Source: Sinotaia quadrata (Eukaryota; Mollusca; Gastropoda; Architaenioglossa; Viviparidae). Taken from it: a stretch of DNA of 64,000 nt. The DNA lies in contig CM054182.1 in NCBI GenBank assembly GCA_028829895.1, forward strand, positions 1,141,001 through 1,205,000, given 5' to 3'. Made by a program: the position numbers and the translations under genes. Under the pieces are notes generated by a model that saw nothing but the letters and a program-made list of their open reading frames with translations, did not search any database and was not told the DNA's origin. This document shows, piece by piece, positions 23,242 to 34,469 of the stretch (position 1 is the stretch's first letter; each line of letters starts with the position of its first letter).

Positions 23242-23800
23242 AAACGGAAAAGGAAAGAAGAAAAGAAGAAAAACGGATGGAATGAAAGAAAAACAGCTAA
23301 TGGAAAAGAGGGAAAGAAAACATAGAGAGGATGAGAGGAGAGCATACGAAGAAAAAAGACGGACAAGCAGACGGATTAGAAAGATGAAGAGTTAAAATAA
23401 ATAGAGAGAGAGACGAAGATAGATTGTGGAGGATTATAGAAAGACTGAGAGAAATAGAGACAGAGGAAGAAGAAGTTAAAAGCACACACACACACACACA
23501 CACAATCATACACACATATACACAAAACACTCACAGAGGAAGTTAAAGGCAGATAGACAGAAAGAGAGGGACAGGAAGACGCTGAAGAAGAGTGAGAAAC
23601 AGGAAAAGAGTTAAGCAGAGAAAGATGGATAGAAAATATAAATGATATGAATCTGAAATAAAGGAGAGGGAGAAGAAAAAGAAGGAAAAGAAGAAGACAT
23701 GGAGAATGGGACAGGAAGAGAGAGAAATAGAAATTAAAGAATGAATGAGGGAGGGGGGAAGCGAGAGACAAACATTTTAAAAGACAGTGAAAACATGACA
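23242..23800. other. Purine-rich strand tract
   Basis: About 550 bp of mostly A/G on plus with an embedded (AC)n at 23484-23504. ORFs rich in R/E/K (plus) or L/S/F (minus) are composition artefacts. A second GA-rich block occurs at 24165-24375. Confidence 0.85.
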
Positions 23801-24551
23801 CACAGAGAAAAACACTTTAATAAAATGTTTGGCAGCCCCTACTCGCCATCCTCCCCCCCCCCCCCCTTAACTGATGCCTCGTCATGGTCATGCGAGACAC
23901 ATAAACTAAACACATGCTAAATATTTATGTGGACATGCAAGCCATTGCGGTAGTAAAACTAAACTGAACTTTACACAAAGAGTACAATGTCTGAATTTTT
24001 TTTTCTCGCGGTCAGGTCAGGTTAACATACTTCCGGCTGCATACAAGAAAATATTCATTGCATAGTTGCATGTCTAAATAAATTCTTTTGCTTGTCGACT
24101 ATTAAATTGATCACATAAATTTAATACATAAGCTTTAGTTGTGCAGATGACATAATCAAAAGAATATATTGCGTGGAGAGAGAAAGAGAAGAAAGAGTTG
24201 GGGTGGGGGAGAGAAAGAGGGACAGAGGGAGATGAATAGAAGGAAGAGGGAGACAGAGAGAAGGCAAGAAGACGAGGAGAGAGAAAAGAAGTCTTGCGAA
24301 GCGGAGGGAGAAAGAGGAAAGAAGAGAAAAAAAGAAATAAAGAAAAGCTGAAGTGCGAGAGAGAAAGACAAACAAAAGAGAGGACTATAAAGGTAAAAAC
24401 GACAATGCAAATTGTACTTAAAATATTATCACAATTCACCCATTTCACACCGCATTTTTCATTAATAATAATAATTTTCAAAAATAATTCAGAAAATATT
24501 TTTCTTTTCATCTTTCTACTTGTACACACAAAAAAACTGCATTCTCACCAG

Positions 24552-24670
24552 GTGCCTGACTAATATAATTTATCTACGTATTCATTTTAGCAGACTTGGA
24601 AAGAAGTCAGGTGCCTGACTAATATAATTTATCTACGTATTAATTTTAGCAGATTTTGAAAGAAGTCAGG
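24552..24670. repeat. 59-bp tandem duplication
   Basis: Two copies of CAGGTGCCTGACTAATATAA plus TTTATCTACGTATT. On minus the leftmost copy reads ACCTG|GTGAGA, a donor-like junction. Confidence 0.9.
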
Positions 24671-25029
24671 GACATTGGAAGAAGAGCCAAAATGAAATGT
24701 TTCCCTTTCAAAACCGAACCAGGTACATGCAGTGAGGAAAGAAAACACATTAAACAACCCCATTCCACCCCCACCCCATTCCTCATTTGACCCGTTGTAG
24801 AATTACATCCTGTTTTTTGTCTAATCGGTGTCAGGAGAAAATGTAAGTAAAAGCAATTATTTACCACAGAGAACAAGTGCGAAGATGCCCCCAAGTCCTA
24901 ATACCGGTAGTAGAAATGTCAAGGGAGATAAATTTACCAGTGGCATCTACGTCATCGGGTAAACCGTTGGTCAGATGAGAATGTGAGAGAATGAAATTAA
25001 TCTGAAAATGGATTGGAGTCATTTAACTG

Positions 25030-25900
25030 CCGTCTTATAAAATAAAAGAATGAAGTAGGTAGTTGTGTCTTATGACGTGGATGTTTGTAGTAGGCAGTTT
25101 GTAGTAGGTAGTTGTGTCTTATGTATGTTTGTAGTAGGTAGTTGTGTCTTATGACGTGGATGTTTGTAGTAGAAGTAGTTGTATTTGTAGAAGGTAGCTG
25201 TGTCTTATGACGTGGATGTTTCTAGTAGGCAGTTGTATTTGTAGTAGGTAGCTGTGTCTTTTGACACGATTGTTTATGGTAGATATTTCCCATTTTTGAC
25301 ATGAATTTTCCAGCAGGTAATTTTGTCTTTTGCAATACATAAGTTTGTCTTATGAAATGAATGCTGCAATGTGTAGCTTTCTTATGCAATGGATACTTTC
25401 ACAATATCTCTTATGAGATGAACGTTTGCAAAATGAATATTTGTCTTATGAATTTAACATTTGCAATATGTAACTAGGTTATAGGAAATGAATATTTGCA
25501 ATCTGTAACTTGGTCTTCTGAAATGAATGCTTGCAATATTTATCCATGTCTTATGAAATTGATATTTGCAATATGTAACTTTGTCTTATGAAATTAATGA
25601 CAGTAGTCAGCAACTTTGTCTTATGAAATTAATGACAGTAGTCAGTAACTTTGATGAATTAATGACAGGTAGACACCCTGGTGAATTAATGAGTGCAGTC
25701 AGTAACTCTGTGTGATGAATCAGTGAGTACAGTCAATAACTCCGTGTGATAAATCAATAACTGCAGTCAGTAACTCCGTCCTATGAAGTGAATGACTGGT
25801 GAGTAACTCTGTCTTATGATGATGATTGAAGTCACTAACTCAGGAAATAATTGATTGAAATCAGTAACTCTATCGTATGAAATGAATGACTGAAATCAAT
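25030..25900. repeat. Degenerate repeats of about 30-35 bp
   Basis: At 25045-25265 units of GTAGTTGTGTCTTATGACGT plus GGATGTTTGTAGTAGG; from 25330 to 25900 looser CTTATGAAATGAAT...GCAATATGTAACT units that decay to the right. These look like old arrays. Confidence 0.8.
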
Positions 25901-26394
25901 ACTATCATTTTTAAATGGACAATTGAATTTAGTCCTTAACTTTAAGACGAAAATTTTAAATCAAATTAGCTCATTTAAAATGTATATTGTAATTCTATTT
26001 AGGTCCATCTTTTATCATGGGTATGTGAAATCGGTTTAGTTTTATGATACGATTTTAATACTTGAAATCAATTTAGCTCTACATTTTGAGACGAATATAT
26101 GAAGACAATTTAATTTTTAACATGAATGCGTGAAGTTAAGTGCAAATCTGTCTTTGAATATGGATATGAGAAATTAGTTTTGTCCTAGTATTTTTTTTAA
26201 AACTTATATTCTTGATCAATTCAGTTTGACTATTGATTTGGATATGTGAAATTAGTTTTGTTCTGGTATTTCTTTTAAACTTATATTCGTGATCAATTCG
26301 GTTTTGACTATTGATATGGATATGTAAAGTCAGTAGTATTAATACTGCAAGAAATAAATCTACTTCTTCTCTATTAATACTGCAAGAAATAAAT

Positions 26395-26640
26395 CTAGTA
26401 CTTCTCTTTAACACGGATACTTGCGGTCGACTTCGCGCTGTCATTTTCGAATAGGAATGAAATTTACTCCTGGTTTTAAGTGGATACTTGCGGTCGACTT
26501 CGCGCTGTCATTTATGCGAATAGGAATGAAATTTAGTCCTGGTTTTAAGTGGATACTTGCGGTCGACTTCGCGCTGTCATTTACGCGAATAGGAATGAAA
26601 TTAATCCTGGTTTTAAGTGGAAGCTTTGTGAAGTCGTTAG
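26395..26640. repeat. 68-bp tandem repeat, 3 copies
   Basis: Unit GGATACTTGCGGTCGACTTC plus GCGCTGTCATTT plus CGAATAGGAATGAAATT plus CCTGGTTTTAAGT. Confidence 0.95.
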
Positions 26641-26984
26641 CTCGTTTCTTTTCATAATTCCTGAAGTCAATGTAGTTCTGTCAGACTGAAAAGAGCTCTT
26701 TCTCATGTTATTTTTTAAAAAAAAATTATTCCCTCTACTCCCAACCCAAGGAAACAAACAAACAAACAAACAGTTAGGCAGTGTCTGCAGTTTAACAAAA
26801 CCCACATTTAACTAAAAATATATTTAATATAAGGAAAACTAGAAATATATATAATGCACAATGATTAAAGCAGAAAGATCAAAAGAATAATAATTAAATT
26901 GACATGATCTTTGAAGTGACAATAAGATTTCCACCCTGTAACCTCCACAACAAATGCAGGTAGGAATGGAGTGTTGACACTGCA

Positions 26985-27310
26985 GAATCTATTTCAGCAT
27001 TCCTAAGAGCGGCTAAATAAATCGGTGACTGGCACCATTTCAGCATTCCTACGAGCGGCTAAATAAATCGGTGACTGGCACCATTTCAGCATTCCTAAGA
27101 GCGGCTAAATAAATCGGTGACTGGCACCATTTCAGCATTCCTAAGAGCGGCTAAATAAATCGGTGACCGGCACCATTTCAGCATTCCTAAGAGCGGCTAA
27201 ATAAATCGGTGACTGGCACCATTTCAGCATTCCTAAGAGCGGCTAAATAAATCGGTGACTGGCACCATTTCAGCATTCCTAAGAGCAATTAAATAAATCA
27301 GTGAAACATT
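26985..27310. repeat. 46-bp minisatellite, 7 copies
   Basis: Unit ACCATTTCAGCATTCCTAAG plus AGCGGCTAAATAAATCGGTG plus ACTGGC, with AATAAA in every unit. Confidence 0.95.
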
Positions 27311-27654
27311 TTTTTGACTGGCACACCATTTCAGGCGTTTGCCACATAATGCCACAAAGCGAAATGTAACTGCCAGCATTATTTCAAATTCCACGATATG
27401 TTCTGATTATGGTCAAGAGTTTGAAAATAATACAGTCTTTATTCTCACTTACTTTTTCATGTTAACCCCCTTTCTGTATGATTGTAGTAGTAAATTGTCC
27501 ACATTCTATTTTTGAACATCACTGTCTTTTAATCATCATCGTAAAAAGAGTTTATTTCAATATTCAAAGGAAAAAAAAATTTCAGATAATAAATTTTAAT
27601 AAAAGCAGCATGGAAGACATTTCCACTGTAGTTTCCAACAATGCAAATGTATAT

Positions 27655-27656
<2 letters not shown>

Positions 27657-27701
<45 letters not shown>

Positions 27702-27747
27702 TGTGCGTCTATCTGTCCATCCTTTCATCCATCCATCCGTCCTTTCT

Positions 27748-27805
<58 letters not shown>

Positions 27806-27885
27806 ATTCTATCTCTCTATCTGTCTGTCTCTAGGTCTATCTATCTATTTGTTCGTCCGTGCGTCTATCTATCTATCTATAATGC
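27657..27885. repeat. (GT)n then (CTAT)n microsatellites
   Basis: GT tract at 27657-27700 followed by CATC/CTAT tetranucleotides at 27715-27885. Confidence 0.97.
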
Positions 27886-28228
27886 AAAAATTGTCGAGAT
27901 GTTCTTATAAAGCCCAATCCCTCCTTGAGATGCTCTTCTAACAACCAATCCGTCTGTACATAGTTGACCTTTGACCTGTCCTTAAACAAACATCTTGCTG
28001 TATAGTAAAAGGCAATGCTAGAAAAGCGTTCAATGAGCAATAAAAAATATTATGCAAATTGTGATGTGAATACGTTCTCTTAGTTGAATCAATGAAAATA
28101 AAAATAACTTGAATAAAAAATTGCCACGGTCGCGCTGGAATATACTGGACTCTGTACAGTAAACTAGTTTTGTCTGCAGCGACTTTCTGTCACTCCGAGT
28201 GTTTCTAACCGACGTCAGCAGGAACTTC

Positions 28229-28416
28229 AATAGTCATAGCGGTCAAGTGAATGAGCGCCATTGATGAAGTCATATCATGGTACACAGGCCAGTCATAGCG
28301 GTCAAGTGAATGGGCACCATTGATGAAGTCATAACATGGTACACAGGCCAGTCAAAGCGGTCAAGTGAATGAGCGCCATTGATGAAGTCATACCATGGTA
28401 CACAGGCCAGTCAAAG
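28229..28416. repeat. 59-bp tandem repeat, 3 copies
   Basis: Unit GTCATAGCGGTCAAGTGAAT plus GAGCGCCATTGATGAAGTCA plus TACCATGGTACACAGGCCA. It contains CCATGGTAC, close to a palindrome. Confidence 0.95.
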
Positions 28417-28480
28417 CGAAACGGCGCAATTACCGCGTGACTCAAAATGCAAAGACCATGAACTCTATCACAGAACTCAC

Positions 28481-28684
28481 TTGAACACAGGGAGATAACA
28501 AAACATAGAAACAGGTCAGCAAGAAGTGCCTATTAGGGACTAGGACGGGTCTAACATAGTCAGAAAAGTCGACATTTTTCAGCCAACGTTTCAAATTTGG
28601 CCCCCACCCATCCCACAACACAGCCAACCGCCCCAGACATAATATTCTGAAGCGAAATCGGTGTAATCCGGAAGCGTCCCCCAT
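28481..28684 (-). CDS. Candidate 5' exon, 68 codons, product unknown
   Basis: Minus strand: ATG at 28684 starts 68 codons (MGDASGLHRFRFRILCLG at the start, HFLLTCFYVLLSPCVQ at the end) and runs exactly to a consensus donor (CAA|GTGAGTTCTG) in phase 0. The segment is GC-richer than its neighbours. The N-terminal half is basic; the end is hydrophobic and may form a membrane segment. Kozak context is only moderate (ATTAAATGGG). No second exon is assigned. Confidence 0.32.
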
Positions 28685-28944
28685 TTAATCTGAAGAACAA
28701 ACGGGCGATTATAGGCAAGAAAATGAGAATACAGTCATCTCAAAACAGGAAGTGAACTATCAAGAAACTAACGATCGAGAAAGACATAGGCAACGTTGGA
28801 CAGTTAAGTAAACAGATTGAGAAGAACTAATAACCTCAATCCGCATTAAAGTTACTTTGCACTTGTTTAGCAAACATTGACGTGTGTCACGTGTCCGGTT
28901 ACTTTGCACTTGTATAAAATACAAATATTGAAAATTTACTGGAA

Positions 28945-29375
28945 ATGGCAGAGAACACTAAATGAATGATTGGCTCTGTAAATTATATTTGCATATATTA
29001 ATAATGCTGTAATATAGAATTATTGTAATTAACTGAAATTGGCAGAGAGCACTAAATAAATAATCTGGCTCTGTAAATTATATTTGTATATATTAACCCG
29101 TTCAGTGTCAGGTTAAAAAATCCCGTCAGACGGTACTGTATTACAGTGCCCAATAAAAAAAAATTGTAACAAATTGGCTGCTGAAGTGAAGTCACATGTT
29201 TCCTTCACTCTGATTGGTTATTTTTAGTGACTAGGATTGCTGAGACTGAGCGTGTGCATCTATGAGGAGTTATGGTCCTTAATAATGCTGTAATATAGAA
29301 TTATTGTAATTAACTGACATTGGCAGAGAGCACTAAACGAATATTCTGGCTCTGTAAATGATATTATTATGCATT
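28945..29375. repeat. About 94-bp tandem repeat, 2.6 copies, split by an insertion
   Basis: Units contain GGCAGAGAGCACTAAA, CTGGCTCTGTAAATTATATT and TTAATAATGCTGTAATATAG. The second unit is interrupted by 182 bp at its TTAA (separate entry). Confidence 0.9.
29097..29278. mobile_element. piggyBac-type short insertion with TTAA target duplication
   Basis: 182 bp starting CCCGTTCAGTGTCAGG and flanked by TTAA at 29093-29096 and 29279-29282. The neighbouring repeat unit holds the uninterrupted site (ATATTAATAATGCTG, TTAA at 28998-29001), so it provides the empty allele. TTAA duplication and a CCC start are features of piggyBac-family elements. The right end (TATGGTCC) does not mirror the left, so it may be a diverged or one-ended derivative. 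No coding capacity. Confidence 0.6.
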
Positions 29376-29454
29376 AACAAGAAAGCAGAGCCTGCAAATT
29401 TTCGCTGTCGATAGCAGTTTAACGTCACCACTTGAGCGTGCATTGATCATTTCG

Positions 29455-29765
29455 TCTTAGACGTTATCTGATCTGGAGGGCTCCAGGGACCCCCACACAT
29501 CCGACGTGGAGGGCGGGATGGCTGGCAGAAGGGGGTGAAAAAGGTCGCACCAATTGGCGCACACCCCAACTGTCCTCCGTCAGTGGGTCACTTGCGCTCT
29601 CTCTTTCGCTGTCTTTCCCCACAAGCCGCATTAGACTTTTTATCTTCACGATATTCTCAATCATGGCTTGCCTCTGGGGGAACCCCACAGCCTCCCGGTG
29701 CGTCTGAGGTGGAGGGCGAGAGGGCTGGCAGAAGATAGCACCAGTTTGGCACACCCCTCATCGCC
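29455..29765 (-). mobile_element. GC-rich dispersed-repeat fragment
   Basis: About 300 bp with clearly higher GC. GGAGGGCG(G/A)GA...GGCTGGCAGAAG occurs twice in the segment (29508-29535 and 29710-29735), each followed by a GCACCA...TTGGC(G/A)CACACC-like stretch, so it is an internal near-duplication. The minus frame reads RQAMIENIVKIKSLMRLVGK and matches a fragment at 22.4 kb. Probably a retroelement remnant of unknown class. Confidence 0.45.
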
Positions 29766-29769
29766 CAAA

Positions 29770-30530
29770 TTTAAATTAGGAAGTTGTCACTTTATGATAA
29801 TGAGTATCAAATCTATTTGCGTTCAGATTCAGCTCTAATTAAATATTTGTTTATGTGATAATGTGCAGTTTACTTAGAATGAGCAATTACAATTACTTAT
29901 ATATAAGGTTTTATTTGATGTATTTTGTACTTTTTTTTATAGACTGCCTGCGGTGTGCTGGTGTTGCTATATTGACGCCAGTGATTCCACTTGAGTGTAA
30001 AGAGAATGATGACGTAGAGAATGAACTTTGACTTTACGTCATTGAAAACGTTTAGTGGGTTGTCCTAATACTCCATTTTTTGTTTGTTTGTTTTTAAACA
30101 TTCTTAACCGGCGACGGCATCCAAACTATGTCTTAAAAGTTGCTGATATATATATATATATCCATACTTTGTGTTGAAACTTTGTTGATGTGTTATATAT
30201 TTAAAAAGTAACATTTTTGTATAATGCATTATTATTTTGTTGTCCCAATGTATCTAGTGACATACTTCTTTTAACATTTAATTTGAAAACAACCAATTAA
30301 AGCTTTTCAAACAATTGCAGTGCTCCCTAATTGTTCAAATAAATTTAATGTAGCAAGAGTCGAAATCATACATATTGCAGTGCAGGTTAAGAATAAATAA
30401 GCTAATGGCTTTGATATCTCAGTTAAATACCCTAATAATCATGCAACCACTACAGAAACTTTCACAGATGGACCGTTCCACTTACATACACTAACTTTTG
30501 TTTCTGACAATCTCTCTCTCTCTCTCTTGA
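29770..30530. other. AT-rich unique DNA
   Basis: No exon supported. It ends in (CT)n at 30511-30528, which forms the pyrimidine tract of a good acceptor (CTCTCTTGATAG). Confidence 0.6.
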
Positions 30531-30636
30531 TAGCGAATACGTTATTGCACGCAAAGGTCAAGGACGCATTATAGTAAAGTGAGTGCGCACGGTCAATCAT
30601 TTGCATCAAACAGTTGAACAACAATTGCATGACGCT

Positions 30637-30783
30637 ATGTCACAGGGATCAAGCAGCACGAATTCAAACTTAATGGAAATATCTAGTGTTCCGAGTTTAA
30701 AGATTACCTCAACCTCTGCACAGTCTGATACACTTTTCCGTTTCTTCTCTGAGAAATCCGTGAAGCGGGCATTGAGTTGTTGA
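30637..30783 (+). CDS. Candidate short ORF with PIP-box-like motif
   Basis: Plus strand. After a strong acceptor-like CTCTCTCTCTTGATAG near 30533, the frame has an upstream stop and then an ATG at 30637 (G at -3) opening 48 residues beginning MSQGSSSTNSNLMEISS. It contains SDTLFRFFSEKSVKRAL, which resembles a PCNA-interacting peptide (hydrophobic, two residues, then Phe-Phe, then basic) but has Ser where Gln is canonical. Stop at 30781-30783. It could be the first coding part of a larger spliced gene or chance. Confidence 0.25.
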   Translation: MSQGSSSTNSNLMEISSVPSLKITSTSAQSDTLFRFFSEKSVKRALSC

Positions 30784-30810
30784 CGAAAATTGTCATCTTG
30801 GTCTTATCAC

Positions 30811-30876
30811 GTATAAAAAGGCAACCTGTAATTTGTGTGCTTGATGGAAAGAGAACCGGGCCTATTCCATCAAGCA
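30811..30876 (+). promoter_or_regulatory. TATA-like box and 12-bp stem-loop
   Basis: GTATAAAAAGGC at about 30811-30822 is followed by TGCTTGATGGAA (30838-30849) and TTCCATCAAGCA (30865-30876), a perfect 12-bp stem with a 15-nt loop. Promoter function is inference. Confidence 0.3.
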
Positions 30877-31032
30877 ATGTGTTTTGCTCGACGAAAGTGT
30901 TGAACAGCAGTGCTGGTCAGCGTTTGCATGACCGCGTGAATTAAAATGATTGACCGTGGGACAGCATAGTGGACGACGTTTAGGGGAGTGCCCTGTCACG
31001 GGCAGTGAGAGACATCGACTTTGTGAGCGGAA

Positions 31033-31205
31033 CGCTGAATTAGAAATAAACCAATCAAAGAAACTAATCAAAGTCATGTGGTTTATGAGCGTTAATTAGA
31101 AATAAACCAATCAAAATAACTAATCAAAGTCATGTGGTTTATGAACGTTAATTAGAAATAAACCAATCAAAGAAACTAATCAAAGTCATGTGGTTTATGA
31201 GCCTT
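31033..31205. repeat. 56-bp tandem repeat, 3 copies
   Basis: Unit with TTAATTAGAAATAAACCAAT plus CAAAGAAACTAATCAAAGTC plus ATGTGGTTTATGA. Confidence 0.92.
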
Positions 31206-31317
31206 GTCTTCTAGATTTGCCGAACGACAGCACAAACAGCCATAGTCCGTGACATTTACTGGCATCGTGTTCTCCCCCCAAAAAATAAAAATGCTAAGCA
31301 CTTTGACGGTGACCTAG

Positions 31318-31430
31318 TGGTAATTTACGTGACTTAGAAAGTGGGAATTACAAAGGTACAATACTCTCACTCTCAGGGTGGTAATTTACGTGACTTAGAA
31401 AGTGGGAATTACAAAGGTACAATACTCTTA
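31318..31430. repeat. About 60-bp direct repeat, 2 copies, at the foot of the hairpin
   Basis: GTGGTAATTTACGTGACTTA plus GAAAGTGGGAATTACAAAGG plus TACAATACTCT occurs at 31317 and again at 31378; the second copy is the outer part of the left hairpin arm. Confidence 0.93.
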
Positions 31431-31642
31431 GGCTTAGTAGGAAGGCAAACGACAGGTTTCTTCGTACTTCCGAAACAGAATATCGCTTTGTGGCCATTGT
31501 TTGGATTCTGTTGCAGTGCTTTTAGCAATGGCCACAAAGCGATATTCTGTTTCGGAAGTACGAAGAAACCTGTCGTTTGCCTTCCTACTAAGCCTAAGAG
31601 TATTGTACCTTTGTAATTCCCACTTTCTAAGTCACGTAAATT
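31383..31642. repeat. Perfect 117-bp inverted repeat, 26-nt loop
   Basis: 31383-31499 is the exact reverse complement of 31526-31642 with no mismatch seen. The loop is 31500-31525. If transcribed from either strand it would form a 117-bp perfect duplex, a suitable Dicer substrate. Absence of any arm divergence means it is very recent, under gene conversion, or an assembly or read fold-back artefact. The 91-residue ORF reading through it is not considered a gene. Confidence 0.95.
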
Positions 31643-32029
31643 TAAATGTCAAGGGCATTTATTTACACGGCAGTAAAATAAATTAGGTCAACGGTTACAG
31701 GATGGGAGTGTAAAATAAATGAGGTCAACAGTTACGAAGTAATGGCCAACACATTCAAAATGACTAATCGCAACCAACAAAACACACGCTTGGGTTTGTT
31801 TATGTTTCCGGTTTTAACAAGAAAAGTTTTTCTAGCGTGTGTTGGTTATTTTTGTGTGTGCTCCACTTCCCTCCCCAGGTTTATTCTGGACTAAGAAATA
31901 AATACAGAGATGTAGAGTGATAGGAATGGTTTTCTCGAATTTTATAAACAACAATACAATGAAAAGCTTCTGACGAAACTTTACATACGATTGCTTACTG
32001 TCAACACAAACAAATAAACATAAGATTGC

Positions 32030-32395
32030 AGATAATGCAATGTTATACATAATATAACAAATACAGACAGTGCAATGGTTATACATAACAAATACTGACA
32101 CTGCAATGGTTATACATAACAAGTATAGACAGTGCAAAGGTTATACATAATATAACAAGTATAGACAGTGCAATGGTTATACATAATATAACAAGTATAG
32201 ACAGTGCAATGGTTATACATAATATAACAAGTATAGACAGTGCAATGGTTATATATAATATAACAAGTATAGACAGTGCAATGGTTATACATAACAAATA
32301 CTGATGGTGCAATGGTTATACATAGTATTACAAGTACAGACAGTGCAATGGTTCTGCTAATATAAGAAATATAGACAGTGCAATATCTGTGAAAA
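32030..32395. repeat. 36-bp minisatellite, about 10 copies
   Basis: Unit AATATAACAAGTATAGACAG plus TGCAATGGTTATACAT, with some copies lacking AATAT. Confidence 0.94.
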
Positions 32396-32464
32396 TTCAA
32401 AGCTCTGGTCTTTAAATCGAAATTTAGAGCGAAGATATAACAATACTGTATAGGAAGAATAACT

Positions 32465-32870
32465 AAGTTTATGATGTTGGAGGTATGTTTTATTTACTTA
32501 AGACAGCACAGGTACAATCTGTACGAGTAAATACAGTGAATGTTGTTGGAGGTGTGTTTTATTTACTTAAGACAGCACAGGTACAATCTGTACGAGTAAA
32601 TACACTGAATGTTGTTCATTATTTCGAGTAAAGGAAACAATAGCTATTCAGTTTTCAATAATGTTAGAGGCAATTCTTGTTGATTAGCAATAGTATAAAT
32701 ATTACTTTAACGTAATGTTAGTGGCAATTTTTGTTGATTAGCAATAGTATAAATATTACATTAATGTAATGTTAGTGGCAATTCTTGTTGATTAGCATGA
32801 GTATAAATATTACTTAGTGGAAATTCTTGATTAACAATAGTATGAATATTACTTTAACGTAACAAACTGT
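32465..32870. repeat. 74-bp doublet and 53-bp repeat of 4 copies
   Basis: 32470-32615: two copies of GTTGGAGGTGTGTTTTATTT plus ACTTAAGACAGCACAGG plus TACAATCTGTACGAG. 32660-32868: TAATGTTAGTGGCAATTCTT plus GTTGATTAGCAATAG repeats. Confidence 0.92.
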
Positions 32871-34200
32871 TACACACATAGAATCATTAATAACGATTAT
32901 TTGATATATGATGTATTTATTTATAGCATTATTGAATCATGGATAAAAACACAAGTGAGATCAATTGAAACATAAACTTCGTATGTGTTAAAATGTTATA
33001 TAATATAAAATTTAAAATGAACATATTTCAATTTCTGAAAGATGTCGAGGGCAATCGTGGAAAATGTCTTACACTTTCGGGAAAAGAACGCACAAATATT
33101 ATTTATAACAAATACTGAGAGTTCATTTAAGTATTTTGTGACTATAATTTGCAGTATACTTTTTCTTATTCGAAAATTGCTGTTTCAGCTTTAATTTTCC
33201 TTTCATCTCCTAAAAAGATGACAATATCGTTACTAAGAGCAACACAGCTATGATGTCAAACTAAATGAACCTTGCAAATCTGTTTGTGGTCATTGAACTA
33301 TGACGGATTCAGTAAAAGTGACCTGATATTGAATAATTAAGAATTGTTGAATAATAGAAACTAAAAACCTCCCTTGTGATTTAAAAGGTATACATACACA
33401 AAATATATGCTCAGATACACAAACACACATCAGAAGCTCACAAGCAATACGCACGAACAAAGCCCAGTGTCTTAAATTATGAACCAGAGATATTTTTAGT
33501 TGAAAAAATCGTTAGCAAACCTTTTAATTTCTAATAATAACTGCTGGGCACAAAAATACCGTCTAACGTACACGTTCCTACTGGACTATTACGTGCGTCG
33601 GTTTTCCTCCTTGTTTCTTGGCCGTACTTAGAAAGACTTTGCAAACTTTGCAAACATTCTGAGAAAGACTTTGCAAACTTTGCAAACATTCTGTGCAGCT
33701 CGCTGTATACGTGCTTTCGTTGCTACCTTCTGGCCGTACTTATGAGGACATTGCAAACATTGACGGCAATTAGCTGTGTTTGTGCTTTCAAGAAAGACAC
33801 GTTATAATTATTCCCACCTAAGTCTTGTCAAGGTCAAACCGCGTGCGAAACAACAAAGTGTAAAATAGGTCAGGAGATAGAACGTAACTTCCTGTGTTGC
33901 TACTAGTAAGTATTACATATATATAATGTGTTGGGGATATTTTTATTGTTGGTTGTTTATTTTCACTGGGAAATTTTGAAAGATGTGACTTGAATTAAAT
34001 CTGGGTAACTTTGGTTCTGAATTATACTTCAGTGACCGATCTTAAACAGCTACGTCCTTGTAGCAATTATGTTCGGCATTAAGCTATGCATATATAAAAA
34101 GATACATAACTCTAGCAAAACTAGCATAGCGGAGCTACTCTGCCAAAACTTTATTTGAGAATTGATGTGGAGTGGCCACATTTAATACCGAAGTACATAT
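32870..34200. other. AT-rich unique DNA, no gene seen
   Basis: Includes a short GAAAGACTTTGCAAACTTTG doublet at 33630-33690 and one TCAAGGTCA (nuclear-receptor half-site-like) near 33827. No exon supported. Confidence 0.55.
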
Positions 34201-34204
34201 CTAA

Positions 34205-34462
34205 AGTAAAGAAAAAATATTTCGCCAATTTCAAGCTGACTTCCGGGAGTTGCCGAAACTATTCACAGAGAACCAATTGCAAAAAATTAACGAAAAACAT
34301 AATCTGAGACACATTACTGCGAAAAACGAAACTTTAACTTTAGAAATGAAGTACATATCCAACTTAAGAAAATCCGACACACAATTTAAAAACAAATATT
34401 CTCAGAAGCATTCACTGTTAAGCATAAACTATCTAGAACATGAAATAAGGCAACAATATTGA
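34205..34462 (+). CDS. Unassigned 85-residue ORF, A-rich, charged
   Basis: Open frame after a stop at 34202, reading SKEKIFRQFQADFRELPKLF at the start and INYLEHEIRQQY before TGA at 34462. The first Met is at about residue 50. Composition (Lys, Asn, Glu, Leu) is protein-like, helix-prone and reminiscent of retroelement-encoded peptides, but no motif identifies it. It could be a terminal exon or mobile-element remnant. Confidence 0.25.
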   Translation, partial: SKEKIFRQFQADFRELPKLFTENQLQKINEKHNLRHITAKNETLTLEMKYISNLRKSDTQFKNKYSQKHSLLSINYLEHEIRQQY

Positions 34463-34469
34463 TTTGATA

